Shown: positions 1 through 5,086, counted from the first letter of the stretch. The stretch: 5,086 bases of DNA from an uncultured Campylobacter sp. (GCF_938018145.1 NZ_CALIII010000438.1:1-5086), one strand, 5' to 3'. A program made the numbers and translations. The notes: generated by a model from the sequence alone, not told the origin.

Positions 1-55
1 AGTAGGCCTAGTCGTGATTTTTTCAAGTTTATCGTTTCTTATGATTATTATTTGA
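1..55 (+). other. Possible 3' tail of an upstream gene cut by the window edge
   Basis: Two forward frames are open from the window edge. The frame starting at base 2 reads VGLVVIFSSLSFLMIII and stops with TGA at 53-55. It is strongly hydrophobic, like the last membrane helix of a transporter. The frame starting at base 1 stays open to TAA at 70-72 and reads SRPSRDFFKFIVSYDYYLTI... Both stretches are short and AT-rich, so chance is a real alternative. No product can be named from so little sequence. Confidence 0.2.
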
Positions 56-176
56 CGATTATTTTATCTTAAATATTTTTAAAGTGTATTAAATTTTGAT
101 CAAGCCTTGGTCGATTACTCTGCCAGTTTTGCATATTTGCGCCGCGCTAAAAAGCGAGCGGTAAAATTTGGTCGGC

Positions 177-204
177 AAATTTAGCCCGTTCTGAGGCTAA
201 ATTT
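177..204 (+). terminator. Perfect 10-bp inverted repeat upstream of ribE (terminator-like or leader hairpin)
   Basis: AAATTTAGCC at 177-186 is exactly complementary to GGCTAAATTT at 195-204, with an 8-base loop (187-194). The stem ends in a short T run (202-205). It could be the intrinsic terminator of whatever gene lies upstream, or a structure in the ribE leader. The T run is short and soon followed by TATAAAAT, so termination is an inference. A weaker hairpin (CCG-CGCT, loop AAAA, AGCG-AG-CGG) lies just upstream at about 144-162. Confidence 0.45.
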
Positions 205-212
205 TATAAAAT
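205..212 (+). promoter_or_regulatory. Putative -10 element of the ribE-pgeF unit
   Basis: TATAAAAT at 205-212 resembles a sigma70 -10 box (TATAAA or TAAAAT). Campylobacter promoters often lack a clear -35 box, and none is clear here. Transcription would start near 218-220, leaving a leader of only about 16 bases that holds the AAGGA ribosome binding site (225-229). A second candidate is TTGACG (52-57) with TATTTT (74-79), 16 bases apart, which would put the hairpin at 177-204 inside the leader. No FMN riboswitch signature is visible in the 235-base leader. Confidence 0.35.
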
Positions 213-235
213 AGCTCAAAATTTAAGGACGAAAA

Positions 236-868
236 ATGTTTAACGGACTGATTAGAGAGATCGCGCAGGTTGCGAGCTATTCGCAAAACACCCTGCGACT
301 AAAAGCCTCGTACCGCCCAAATTTAGGCGATAGCGTCGCGGTAAACGGCGCGTGCTTGAGCGTGACGCAGCTGCACGCAGACGGCTTTAGCGTGGAGCTT
401 AGCGCCGAGACTAGAGCGCACATTGCGACGGAAAATTTGCGCGGACGCGTGCATATCGAGCCTGCGATGCGGCTAGCAGACCGCGTGGACGGGCATTTGC
501 TTCAAGGCCACGTAGACGCTATCGGCGAGGTAGCGCGCATAGAGCGGCGCGAAAACGGGGTTGATTTTTATATAAATTTGCCCTCTAGCGTCATGCCGCT
601 GATGGCGAACAAAGGCAGCATCGCGGTCGAGGGAGTGAGTCTTACGATCAACGAAGTTTTGCTCACAGGCGTGCGCCTAACGATCATCCCGATAACATTT
701 CGAGAGAGCTTGTTTGGCGAGTTTGAGCCGGGGCGCCGCGTAAACGTGGAGAGCGATCTGCTCGCGCGCTACGTGGCTAGGCAGCTGGAGTTTGGCCGCG
801 GTGCCCAAAACGGCGGCAAAAGCGAGATCAGCTGGGACGAGTCGCAGCATATCGCGAGCCTTTATTAG
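236..868 (+). CDS. ribE: Riboflavin synthase, alpha chain
   Basis: Cytoplasmic enzyme that dismutates two 6,7-dimethyl-8-ribityllumazine molecules into riboflavin and the pyrimidinedione precursor, the last step of vitamin B2 synthesis. The 210-residue protein has the two tandem lumazine-binding domains of the family. Domain 1 opens with MFNGLI (family MFTGII) and carries VNGACLSV (36-43) and GHLLQGHVD (86-94), with the conserved Cys40, His87 and His92. Domain 2 carries VEGVSLTIN (131-139) and PITFRESLFG (152-161), a variant of the usual PxTLxxTTLG, and closes with VNVESDLLARYV (169-180). About 25 residues after position 185 form a polar tail beyond the usual end. The ATG is preceded by AAGGA at good spacing. 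The laccase-domain gene follows 25 bases downstream. Some databases call this gene ribC or ribA. Confidence 0.95.
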   Translation: MFNGLIREIAQVASYSQNTLRLKASYRPNLGDSVAVNGACLSVTQLHADGFSVELSAETRAHIATENLRGRVHIEPAMRLADRVDGHLLQGHVDAIGEVARIERRENGVDFYINLPSSVMPLMANKGSIAVEGVSLTINEVLLTGVRLTIIPITFRESLFGEFEPGRRVNVESDLLARYVARQLEFGRGAQNGGKSEISWDESQHIASLY

Positions 869-893
869 GCTAGGCGGGTTAAATTTGACGGAA

Positions 894-1616
894 ATGAAGC
901 GGGAAATTTTAGATGTAGTTTTTGAAAGCGAGCGCTTGAAGCTTGGCTTTACGACGCGATTTGGCGGAGTAAGCGAGGGCGCGTACGATGGTTTAAATTT
1001 GGGTGATCACGTCGGTGACCTGTCCGCAAACGTCGCTAAAAATCGAGAAATCCTAGCCGAACAAATCGGCGTCGCGCCTAGCAATCTAAAATTTATGCGT
1101 CAAATTCACTCAAACCGCGTGGAAATTTTGCGAAATCTTGATGATGAGCTACCGCCCTGCGACGGCGTGATAACCGCGCTTAGAGACGTAGCGCTTTGCG
1201 TTTTGGTTGCCGACTGCTCGCCTGTTTTGATAGCAGACGAGCGGCGCGGCGTGGTTGCCGCAGTGCATGCTGGCAGAGCGGGCGTAACTGGTAAAATTTG
1301 CACGAACGCGGTAAATTTGATGGCGAGCGAGTTTGGCTGCAAGGCGGGCGATCTGCGCGTGTTTGTCGGCGCAAATATCAAGGCGCGAAACTACGAGGTG
1401 GGCGAGCTTGATCTGGGCGAGTTTAACCGCTATAAAAATGGCGGCAAATTTGATATGGATTCGGCCTTGCGAGACGAATTTGCGCAGCTTGGCGTGGGGC
1501 GAGTCGAGTTTGATCCGCGCTGTACGCTTGAGACGCAGGGGCTATTTTCCTACCGCAGAGATGGCGTCACGGGGCGATTTTGCGGCTTTGCGATGAATAA
1601 AATCTCGTCAAAATAG
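894..1616 (+). CDS. pgeF: PgeF/YfiH-family laccase-domain protein (purine nucleoside phosphorylase / peptidoglycan editing factor)
   Basis: Homologue of E. coli YfiH, a single-domain zinc or copper protein reported as a polyphenol oxidase, as a purine nucleoside phosphorylase/adenosine deaminase, and as an editor of wrongly built UDP-MurNAc-L-Ser. From the ATG at 894 it is 240 residues, normal for the family. Family landmarks are TTRFGGVSEG (20-29), QIHSNRV (70-76), DGVIT (90-94), VADCSPVLIAD (105-115), HAGRAG (125-130), YEVG and the C-terminal CTLE...FSYRRDG.TGRFCGF. The metal ligands are His72, Cys108 and His125, close to the 71/107/124 triad known in YfiH. The usual HAGWRG is HAGRAG here. 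The frame is open back to 792 inside ribE, but those extra residues are ribE shadow. A TTG at 885 with GGCGGG upstream is an alternative start, and the ribosome binding site of the chosen ATG is weak. Probably co-transcribed with ribE. Confidence 0.9.
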   Translation: MKREILDVVFESERLKLGFTTRFGGVSEGAYDGLNLGDHVGDLSANVAKNREILAEQIGVAPSNLKFMRQIHSNRVEILRNLDDELPPCDGVITALRDVALCVLVADCSPVLIADERRGVVAAVHAGRAGVTGKICTNAVNLMASEFGCKAGDLRVFVGANIKARNYEVGELDLGEFNRYKNGGKFDMDSALRDEFAQLGVGRVEFDPRCTLETQGLFSYRRDGVTGRFCGFAMNKISSK

Positions 1617-1700
1617 CCGTATATGGCCTCAATTGGGTGTAGACGAGCGCGTGGCCGGGCGAGTTTAGTTAAAATTTCATTTATGTTTATTAAAAAGGGC

Positions 1701-1706
1701 TAAAAT
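1701..1706 (+). promoter_or_regulatory. Putative -10 element of the Sel1-repeat gene
   Basis: TAAAAT preceded by GGC lies 31 bases before the start codon, after an AT-rich run (1669-1695) of the kind that replaces the -35 box in Campylobacter promoters. The 121-base gap from the preceding stop codon supports a separate transcript. AAGGAG at 1727-1732 is a good ribosome binding site for the ATG at 1738. No convincing terminator for pgeF is visible in this gap. Confidence 0.4.
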
Positions 1707-1737
1707 TTAAATCGAAACCTCATAAAAAGGAGCACAA

Positions 1738-2307
1738 ATGAAAAAAATTTTACTTTGTTTGATTGTTGCGGCGAGCGCGCTTTTTGCGGCGCAAACGAGA
1801 TCCTCAAACGAGATGGCAAGCGCCCCTGCGAGCGCGCCTGCAAATTTGGCAAATAAGCAGTTTGAAGACGCGCTAGCGATGTACCGAGTCTCGGATTTTA
1901 TCGAGGCGGCGAGACTCTTTAATCTAGCGTGCGAGGGCGGACACGCGCGTGCTTGCTACGATATCGGCGCGATGATCGCTAGCGGCAAGGTCGCGGCGAA
2001 ACAGCCTGAGACGGCGGCTAAATTTTACGAGCGAGCTTGCAAAATGGGCGATAAGCTGGGTTGCTACGCATTAGCGTACGCTCATCAGACGGGCGTCGGC
2101 GCGGTAAAAGACGAAGTGCGGGCGTACGAGCTCTATAAAAACTCATGCGAGCTGGGCCTAGCCAAAGGCTGCAACGAGGCGGGCTTTATGAGCGAGCGCG
2201 GCATGGGCGTAAACGCGGACGTCAAAGCCGCGGTTAAATTTTACGAAAAAGCGTGCAAGATGGGGCTAGAGGTCGGCTGCGAAAACGCTAAAATTTTAAA
2301 GCGTTAG
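1738..2307 (+). CDS. Exported Sel1-repeat (Hcp-like) cysteine-rich protein
   Basis: A 189-residue protein with a signal peptide (MKKILLCLIVAASALFAA, cleavage near residue 17 or 18), so probably periplasmic or secreted. An Ala/Ser/Pro-rich linker (27-36) follows, then helical Sel1-type repeats. Four CX7C pairs stand at 65/73, 101/109, 137/145 and 173/181, spaced exactly 36 residues apart. This is the pattern of Helicobacter Hcp proteins, in which each pair forms a disulfide bridging the two helices of a repeat. Repeat signatures include AAKFYERACKMGDKLGC, YELYKNSCELGLAKGC and AVKFYEKACKMGLEVGC. Such proteins are often labelled beta-lactamase HcpA because H. pylori members bind penicillin, but their role is unsettled and interaction with other proteins is as likely. 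Cys7 lies in the signal peptide without a lipobox, so a lipoprotein is unlikely. It appears to be a single-gene transcript. Confidence 0.88.
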   Translation: MKKILLCLIVAASALFAAQTRSSNEMASAPASAPANLANKQFEDALAMYRVSDFIEAARLFNLACEGGHARACYDIGAMIASGKVAAKQPETAAKFYERACKMGDKLGCYALAYAHQTGVGAVKDEVRAYELYKNSCELGLAKGCNEAGFMSERGMGVNADVKAAVKFYEKACKMGLEVGCENAKILKR

Positions 2308-2354
2308 ACCGCTAGCGTCATAAATTTAACTCAGGCGCGTTTTGCGTTTTACTT

Positions 2355-2439
2355 TTCGTAAAAATGCGCCCGAGTTTCGCGCTAAATCTAAATGCTTTAC
2401 TCGCCAAGATACGATTGGTCTTCGTAAATTCGTAAAAAT
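2355..2439 (+). repeat. Short direct repeats of TTCGTAAA
   Basis: TTCGTAAA occurs at 2355-2362 and as a back-to-back tandem at 2421-2428 and 2429-2436. The first and third copies extend to an 11-base identity, TTCGTAAAAAT (2355-2365 and 2429-2439). They lie 125-250 bases upstream of the DUF4198 start. They could be operator half-sites or chance in AT-rich DNA. Confidence 0.35.
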
Positions 2440-2563
2440 TATTCAAATTTTGCTTTTGGCGATTAAGAGAACTATTTGGCGTATAAATTTGCAAAATAAA
2501 GCCGTAAATCTAAAATTTAAAAATCTCTCCAAAAATAAATCCAAATTTTAATCTATTTTTAGC

Positions 2564-2569
2564 TACAAT
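2564..2569 (+). promoter_or_regulatory. Putative -10 element of the DUF4198 gene
   Basis: TACAAT, preceded by a T-rich run and GC (TATTTTTAGC), matches the sigma70 -10 pattern of Campylobacter and Helicobacter. Transcription would start around 2576, leaving a leader of about 30 bases that contains GAAAGGA (2595-2601), a good ribosome binding site for the ATG at 2607. Confidence 0.5.
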
Positions 2570-2606
2570 TTGACATCAAATATCAAAAATAACCGAAAGG
2601 AAAAGC

Positions 2607-3386
2607 ATGAAAACACGTAAAATTTTTGCCGCTGCGATACTTGCGGGAGCCGTTTGTTCGGCGCAGGCGCATATGTTTTGGGTGGACGGTGCAAACGACG
2701 AAAAGACGGGTAAATTCGTCGCAAAAATGGGTTATAGCGACGATTTTCCAAACTATGAGCCTATAATGCAAGAGCGCGTCCATCTTTTTGCGCCCGTTAC
2801 CCTGATCCATAAAGACGGACAGAAAAAAGAGCTAGCGCAAAGCGGCGAAAACTACCGCTACGAGGGCGAAAAGCTAGGCAAAGGTACCTATATCCTGCTT
2901 GCGCGGCAAAATCCGATGTATTCGCTAAAAAAGCGCAGCGACGGCAAGTGGATTATTGACAAAAATAAGCTTGATCTAAAAGATTTAAGCGACGTGCAAA
3001 TCTGCCGCCTGATGACGATAACGTCCAAAAAAATCCTAAATTTAGGCGAAGCAGACGACTTTGTCGCTAAGCCCGTCGGAGAGAAAATCGAGATCGTGCC
3101 GCTGCAAAATCCGGCTAGTTTTCGCGTGGATAAGCCCTTTAAACTACAAGTTTTGGCTGACGGCAAGCCGCTAGAACGCGCCAAACTAACCGGCACTTTT
3201 GCGGGATTTTTAGAGGATAAGCGAGCGTTTTACGGTATGACCGACGCGCAGGGTATCACCGAAGTCGTAGCACTAAGGCCGGGCTTTTGGGTGTTTGAGG
3301 TGATTTATGAAAGGCCTTATCCGGATGCCGCAAAATGCGACAAAGAGACGCTAAAAACGACGCTGGGCTTTGATATAAAAGAATAA
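2607..3386 (+). CDS. Exported DUF4198-family protein (possible metal-uptake accessory protein)
   Basis: A 259-residue protein with a clear signal peptide: basic start MKTRK, hydrophobic core 6-16, and a cleavage motif AQA at 19-21. The predicted mature protein begins His22-Met-Phe-Trp-Val-Asp. The AH.FW start and the later TDAQGITEV (212-220) and RPGFWVFEVIYE (224-235) strands are typical of DUF4198, a beta-sandwich periplasmic family sometimes annotated as a nickel/cobalt transport component (NikM- or NikK/NikL-like). A mid-region strand pattern (LGKGTYILLARQ, 90-101) also fits. Two cysteines remain after processing, Cys133 and Cys244, and could form a disulfide. No ECF or ABC transporter genes adjoin it here, so a metal role is inference from family annotation and from the N-terminal His. 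It has its own promoter-like site and a hairpin after the stop, so it is probably monocistronic. Confidence 0.8.
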   Translation: MKTRKIFAAAILAGAVCSAQAHMFWVDGANDEKTGKFVAKMGYSDDFPNYEPIMQERVHLFAPVTLIHKDGQKKELAQSGENYRYEGEKLGKGTYILLARQNPMYSLKKRSDGKWIIDKNKLDLKDLSDVQICRLMTITSKKILNLGEADDFVAKPVGEKIEIVPLQNPASFRVDKPFKLQVLADGKPLERAKLTGTFAGFLEDKRAFYGMTDAQGITEVVALRPGFWVFEVIYERPYPDAAKCDKETLKTTLGFDIKE

Positions 3387-3392
3387 ATCGGC

Positions 3393-3432
3393 GTAAATTC
3401 GGGCTTTGGGTAAAATTTGAGCCTGAATTTAC
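3393..3432 (+). terminator. 12-bp hairpin after the DUF4198 gene, possible terminator
   Basis: GTAAATTCGGGC (3393-3404) pairs with GCCTGAATTTAC (3421-3432), with one G-U wobble and a 16-base loop. It begins 7 bases after the DUF4198 stop codon. The right arm is followed by CTTAAATTTC, a poor T run, so termination is probable from position but not certain. The next gene's promoter starts 12 bases after the stem. Confidence 0.45.
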
Positions 3433-3443
3433 CTTAAATTTCA

Positions 3444-3449
3444 TATAAT
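3444..3449 (+). promoter_or_regulatory. Consensus -10 box of the rpmF-plsX-fabH operon
   Basis: A perfect TATAAT lies 33 bases before the ATG of the first gene. Transcription would start around 3456, leaving a leader of about 25 bases with GAGGA at 3474-3478 as ribosome binding site. TTGAGC at 3417-3422 is 21 bases upstream, too far for a standard -35 box. This is the strongest promoter candidate in the window and fits a ribosomal-protein operon. Confidence 0.65.
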
Positions 3450-3481
3450 CGCTTCGTAACCTAACTCAAAAACGAGGAAAA

Positions 3482-3742
3482 ATGCCATACGAAAATTTTA
3501 AATCAAAAAATCCTCTCGCGGCAAAAATCGCCGCAAACGCGAGAAAATTTGACGTCCAGACGCTGCAAAACGAAGATCTCGTAAATTTGCTTTTAAGCGA
3601 AGGCGTTTTTAATGACGAAAGGCACGAAAGCTTGGACGTTATGGAGTTTTTCGGCGCCGAAGTTGATCTGGATGAAATTTTAAGAAGCGAAACGGAAGCT
3701 TTTAAAAGCGACTATTTTTATTGCGAAGAATGCAAGAACTAA
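3482..3742 (+). CDS. Small conserved-position protein with C-terminal CxxC, function unknown
   Basis: An 86-residue acidic protein, first gene of the rpmF-plsX-fabH operon, with a good ribosome binding site (GAGGA) and 18 bases between its stop and rpmF. I do not recognise a family with confidence. It appears soluble, with no signal peptide or membrane segment. It is mostly predicted helix: a basic first third (to about residue 22), then an acidic part with a leucine-rich stretch EDLVNLLLSEGVF (31-43), and it ends YFYCEECKN with Cys81 and Cys84 in a CxxC that could bind zinc or iron or be redox-active. In many bacteria the gene before rpmF is yceD (DUF177, rRNA accumulation). This protein is shorter and does not clearly show that family's features, though a divergent member cannot be excluded. 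Codon use and position argue that it is a real gene. Confidence 0.75.
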   Translation: MPYENFKSKNPLAAKIAANARKFDVQTLQNEDLVNLLLSEGVFNDERHESLDVMEFFGAEVDLDEILRSETEAFKSDYFYCEECKN

Positions 3743-3760
3743 ATTTATAAAGGAGAAAAA

Positions 3761-3907
3761 ATGGCAGTTCCAAAGCGAAGAGTTAGTAAAACTCGTGCGG
3801 CGAAAAGACGCACTCACTACAAAGTGACCCTTCCGATTCCCGTCAAAGATAAAGACGGAAGCTGGAAAATTCCGCATAGAATAAACAAAACTACGGGCGA
3901 ATATTAA
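3761..3907 (+). CDS. rpmF: 50S ribosomal protein L32 (bL32)
   Basis: A 48-residue, strongly basic component of the large ribosomal subunit. It begins [20 protein letters not shown], the family's hallmark N-terminus, and ends [18 protein letters not shown], as in Helicobacter and Campylobacter L32. The four zinc-ribbon cysteines found in many L32 proteins are absent, so this is the zinc-independent form, which as I recall is usual in this group. AAAGGAG at 3749-3755 lies 5 bases before the ATG, an excellent ribosome binding site that fits high expression. plsX starts 4 bases after the stop codon. Confidence 0.97.
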   Translation: MAVPKRRVSKTRAAKRRTHYKVTLPIPVKDKDGSWKIPHRINKTTGEY

Positions 3908-3911
3908 TCCA

Positions 3912-4910
3912 ATGATTTCCGTTGCTATAGACGCGATGGGCGGTGATTTCGGCTGCGAGCCGATAATAAACGGAGTCGTAGATGCGCTGCGAGAGCGTAA
4001 ATTTAATGCATTTTTGGTAGGCGACGAAGCCAGTATCAAGCCTTTTATCCCGCAAGGTTATGGGTTTGAGAAGTATATCACTTACGTAGCTGCAAGCGAA
4101 GTCTTTGAGATGAAAGAGGGTGCTACGGACGCGCTTAAGCGCAAAGAAAGCAGCATCTTTAAGGCGGTCGATCTGGTAAAAAGCGGCACTTGCAAAGCCG
4201 TGGTATCCGCAGGACACAGCGGCGCTACGATGAGTCTTGCTACGCTTCGCATAGGCAGACTAAAGGGCATTTTGCGCCCTGCAATCGCTACGCTGATGCC
4301 AAATTCCATAGGCGGACGCACGCTCGTGCTGGATGTAGGCGCTTATGTGGATTGTAAGCCCGAGAATTTGTTTCAATTCGCGATTATGGGCGAAGCATAC
4401 GCCAAAGAGATAATGGGATTGCGCGCGCCTCGCATAGGTTTACTATCCAACGGCGAGGAGGATAGTAAAGGCAACGAGGTAACGAAAGAAACCTTTCAGA
4501 TGCTTAAGAATATGAAAAATTTTATCGGCAACGTCGAAGGTAATCAAATTTTTGACGGCTCGGTAGATGTGGTCGTATGCGACGGATTCATCGGCAACAT
4601 TATGCTAAAATCCAGCGAAGGCGTCGCAAGCACCATAGGCAAGCTCATCAAAAACGAGACGAAAAAATCCCCTATCGCTATTGCGGGCTCCCTCTTGATG
4701 AAGCGCGTCTTTAAAATAATCAAAAAAAGCACTGACTACGACGAATACGGCGGCGCGCCGCTTTTGGGCGTCAAAGAGTGCGTCATCATAAGCCACGGCA
4801 AAAGCACTCCGAAAGCCGTTAAAAACGCGATCTTTCAGGCGCTTAAATTTGCAGACTCCAAAATCAACTTCGCGATAGAAAGCGAAATTTCTTCAAACGA
4901 GCAAAAATGA
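3912..4910 (+). CDS. plsX: Phosphate acyltransferase PlsX
   Basis: Converts acyl-ACP and phosphate to acyl-phosphate, the donor for PlsY in the first step of phospholipid synthesis; a soluble enzyme that associates with the inner membrane face. At 332 residues it has normal length. Landmarks are VAIDAMGGD (4-12), [10 protein letters not shown] (99-108, family SAGNTGA), [30 protein letters not shown] (starting at about 140), [19 protein letters not shown] (223-233) and [23 protein letters not shown] (starting at 276). Tyr145 stands where the family normally has Asn in DVGANVDC. No clear ribosome binding site precedes the ATG, only 4 bases from the rpmF stop, so translation is probably coupled to rpmF. 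Its TGA overlaps the fabH ATG (ATGA at 4907-4910). Confidence 0.96.
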   Translation: MISVAIDAMGGDFGCEPIINGVVDALRERKFNAFLVGDEASIKPFIPQGYGFEKYITYVAASEVFEMKEGATDALKRKESSIFKAVDLVKSGTCKAVVSAGHSGATMSLATLRIGRLKGILRPAIATLMPNSIGGRTLVLDVGAYVDCKPENLFQFAIMGEAYAKEIMGLRAPRIGLLSNGEEDSKGNEVTKETFQMLKNMKNFIGNVEGNQIFDGSVDVVVCDGFIGNIMLKSSEGVASTIGKLIKNETKKSPIAIAGSLLMKRVFKIIKKSTDYDEYGGAPLLGVKECVIISHGKSTPKAVKNAIFQALKFADSKINFAIESEISSNEQK

Positions 4911-5086
4911 AAAAAGCCTCGATGATCTCGATCGCAGCATACGCGCCGAGTCAAATTCTAACCAATTTCGATCTTGAAAAAATGGTCGAAACCGACGACG
5001 AGTGGATCGTAAAGCGCACGGGAATTCACGAGCGCCGCATTGCAAAGGACGAGACCACTAGCGATTTGGGTATGAAGGCCGCAGCG
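4907..5086 (+). CDS. fabH: Beta-ketoacyl-ACP synthase III, N-terminal part (runs off the window)
   Basis: FabH condenses acetyl-CoA with malonyl-ACP to start type II fatty acid synthesis in the cytoplasm. Only the first 60 residues are present. [29 protein letters not shown] (starting at residue 18) is the highly conserved FabH N-terminal signature. Trp33 and Arg37 correspond to the CoA-contacting Trp32 and Arg36 of the E. coli enzyme, and this one-residue offset supports the ATG at 4907 over the in-frame ATG at 4922. The catalytic Cys-His-Asn triad lies beyond the window. The start overlaps the plsX stop as ATGA and only a weak GAG precedes it, so translational coupling is likely. The frame is intact to the window end. 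Confidence 0.95.
   Translation, partial: MKKASMISIAAYAPSQILTNFDLEKMVETDDEWIVKRTGIHERRIAKDETTSDLGMKAAA

Larger units (their letters stand above)
2308..2606. other. 299-base intergenic region without a convincing gene
   Basis: AT-rich spacer between the Sel1 gene and the DUF4198 gene. It holds an imperfect hairpin (2334-2370: GGCGC...GCGCC outside, TTTTAC/GTAAAA inside, no T run after it), short TTCGTAAA repeats and a promoter at its 3' end. A 69-codon frame at 2342-2551 starts with TTG, lacks a ribosome binding site and encodes a Lys/Arg/Asn-rich chain with no recognisable domain, so it is not called as a gene. Confidence 0.6.

Noticed and set aside
98..112. Small hairpin GATCAA-GCC-TTGGTC upstream of ribE
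   Set aside because: 6-bp stem including a G-U pair, 3-base loop and no T run on the + strand; too weak to call as a terminator or riboswitch part.
1..235. FMN riboswitch before riboflavin synthase
   Set aside because: The conserved RFN-element sequences are not present and the leader is mostly AT-rich.
792..893. Upstream extension of the pgeF frame inside ribE
   Set aside because: It overlaps ribE in another phase, adds 34 residues absent from the family, and homology begins just after the ATG at 894.
1106..1381. Minus-strand open frame opposite pgeF
   Set aside because: A shadow of a well-supported gene on the + strand, with no family resemblance; the same applies to the other minus-strand frames.
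1617..1637. GCC...GGC around TATA after pgeF as terminator
   Set aside because: Only 3 firm base pairs and no T run.
2310..2321. CGCTAGCG palindrome just after the Sel1 gene as terminator
   Set aside because: A palindrome without loop bases cannot form a stable hairpin, and no T run follows.
2342..2551. 69-codon open frame in the spacer before the DUF4198 gene
   Set aside because: TTG start, no ribosome binding site, low-complexity Lys/Asn/Arg-rich product, no recognisable domain, and it covers short repeats and AAATTT sites.

Overview
The window looks like ordinary chromosome from a Campylobacter-type epsilonproteobacterium, probably of the concisus/curvus/rectus/showae group. Three things suggest this: the cysteine-free L32 ([20 protein letters not shown]...), a Helicobacter/Campylobacter-style Sel1 (Hcp-like) secreted protein, and the AT-rich spacers full of AAATTT between moderately GC-rich genes. 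The genus is inferred from protein recall, not from a database search. All genes are on the + strand.

Layout. 1-235: noncoding leader, perhaps with the last codons of an upstream gene at the very edge, then a perfect 10-bp inverted repeat and a promoter-like site. 236-1616: a two-gene unit, riboflavin synthase (ribE) followed by a PgeF/YfiH-family laccase-domain protein. 1738-2307: an exported protein with four Sel1-type repeats. 2308-2606: a 299-base spacer with no convincing gene, holding a few short repeats and a promoter. 2607-3386: an exported DUF4198 protein whose predicted mature N-terminus is histidine. 3387-3481: a hairpin followed by a strong TATAAT promoter. 3482-5086: an operon of a small CxxC protein of unknown function, rpmF (L32), plsX and the start of fabH, which runs off the window.

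How the genes work together. rpmF-plsX-fabH is the widespread bacterial cluster linking a ribosomal protein to the start of fatty acid synthesis (FabH) and phospholipid synthesis (PlsX). The 18-base, 4-base and ATGA-overlap junctions suggest one transcript with translational coupling. ribE and pgeF are 25 bases apart and probably co-transcribed. The Sel1 and DUF4198 genes each have their own promoter-like sequence and ribosome binding site and look like independent single genes for periplasmic or secreted products.

I found no mobile element, CRISPR array, tRNA, rRNA, riboswitch or new defence system. The most unusual signal is at DNA level: the palindrome AAATTT occurs about 42 times, in all reading phases and in the spacers, and it builds several inverted repeats. 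It is one form of RAATTY, the methylated motif tied to DNA uptake in C. jejuni.
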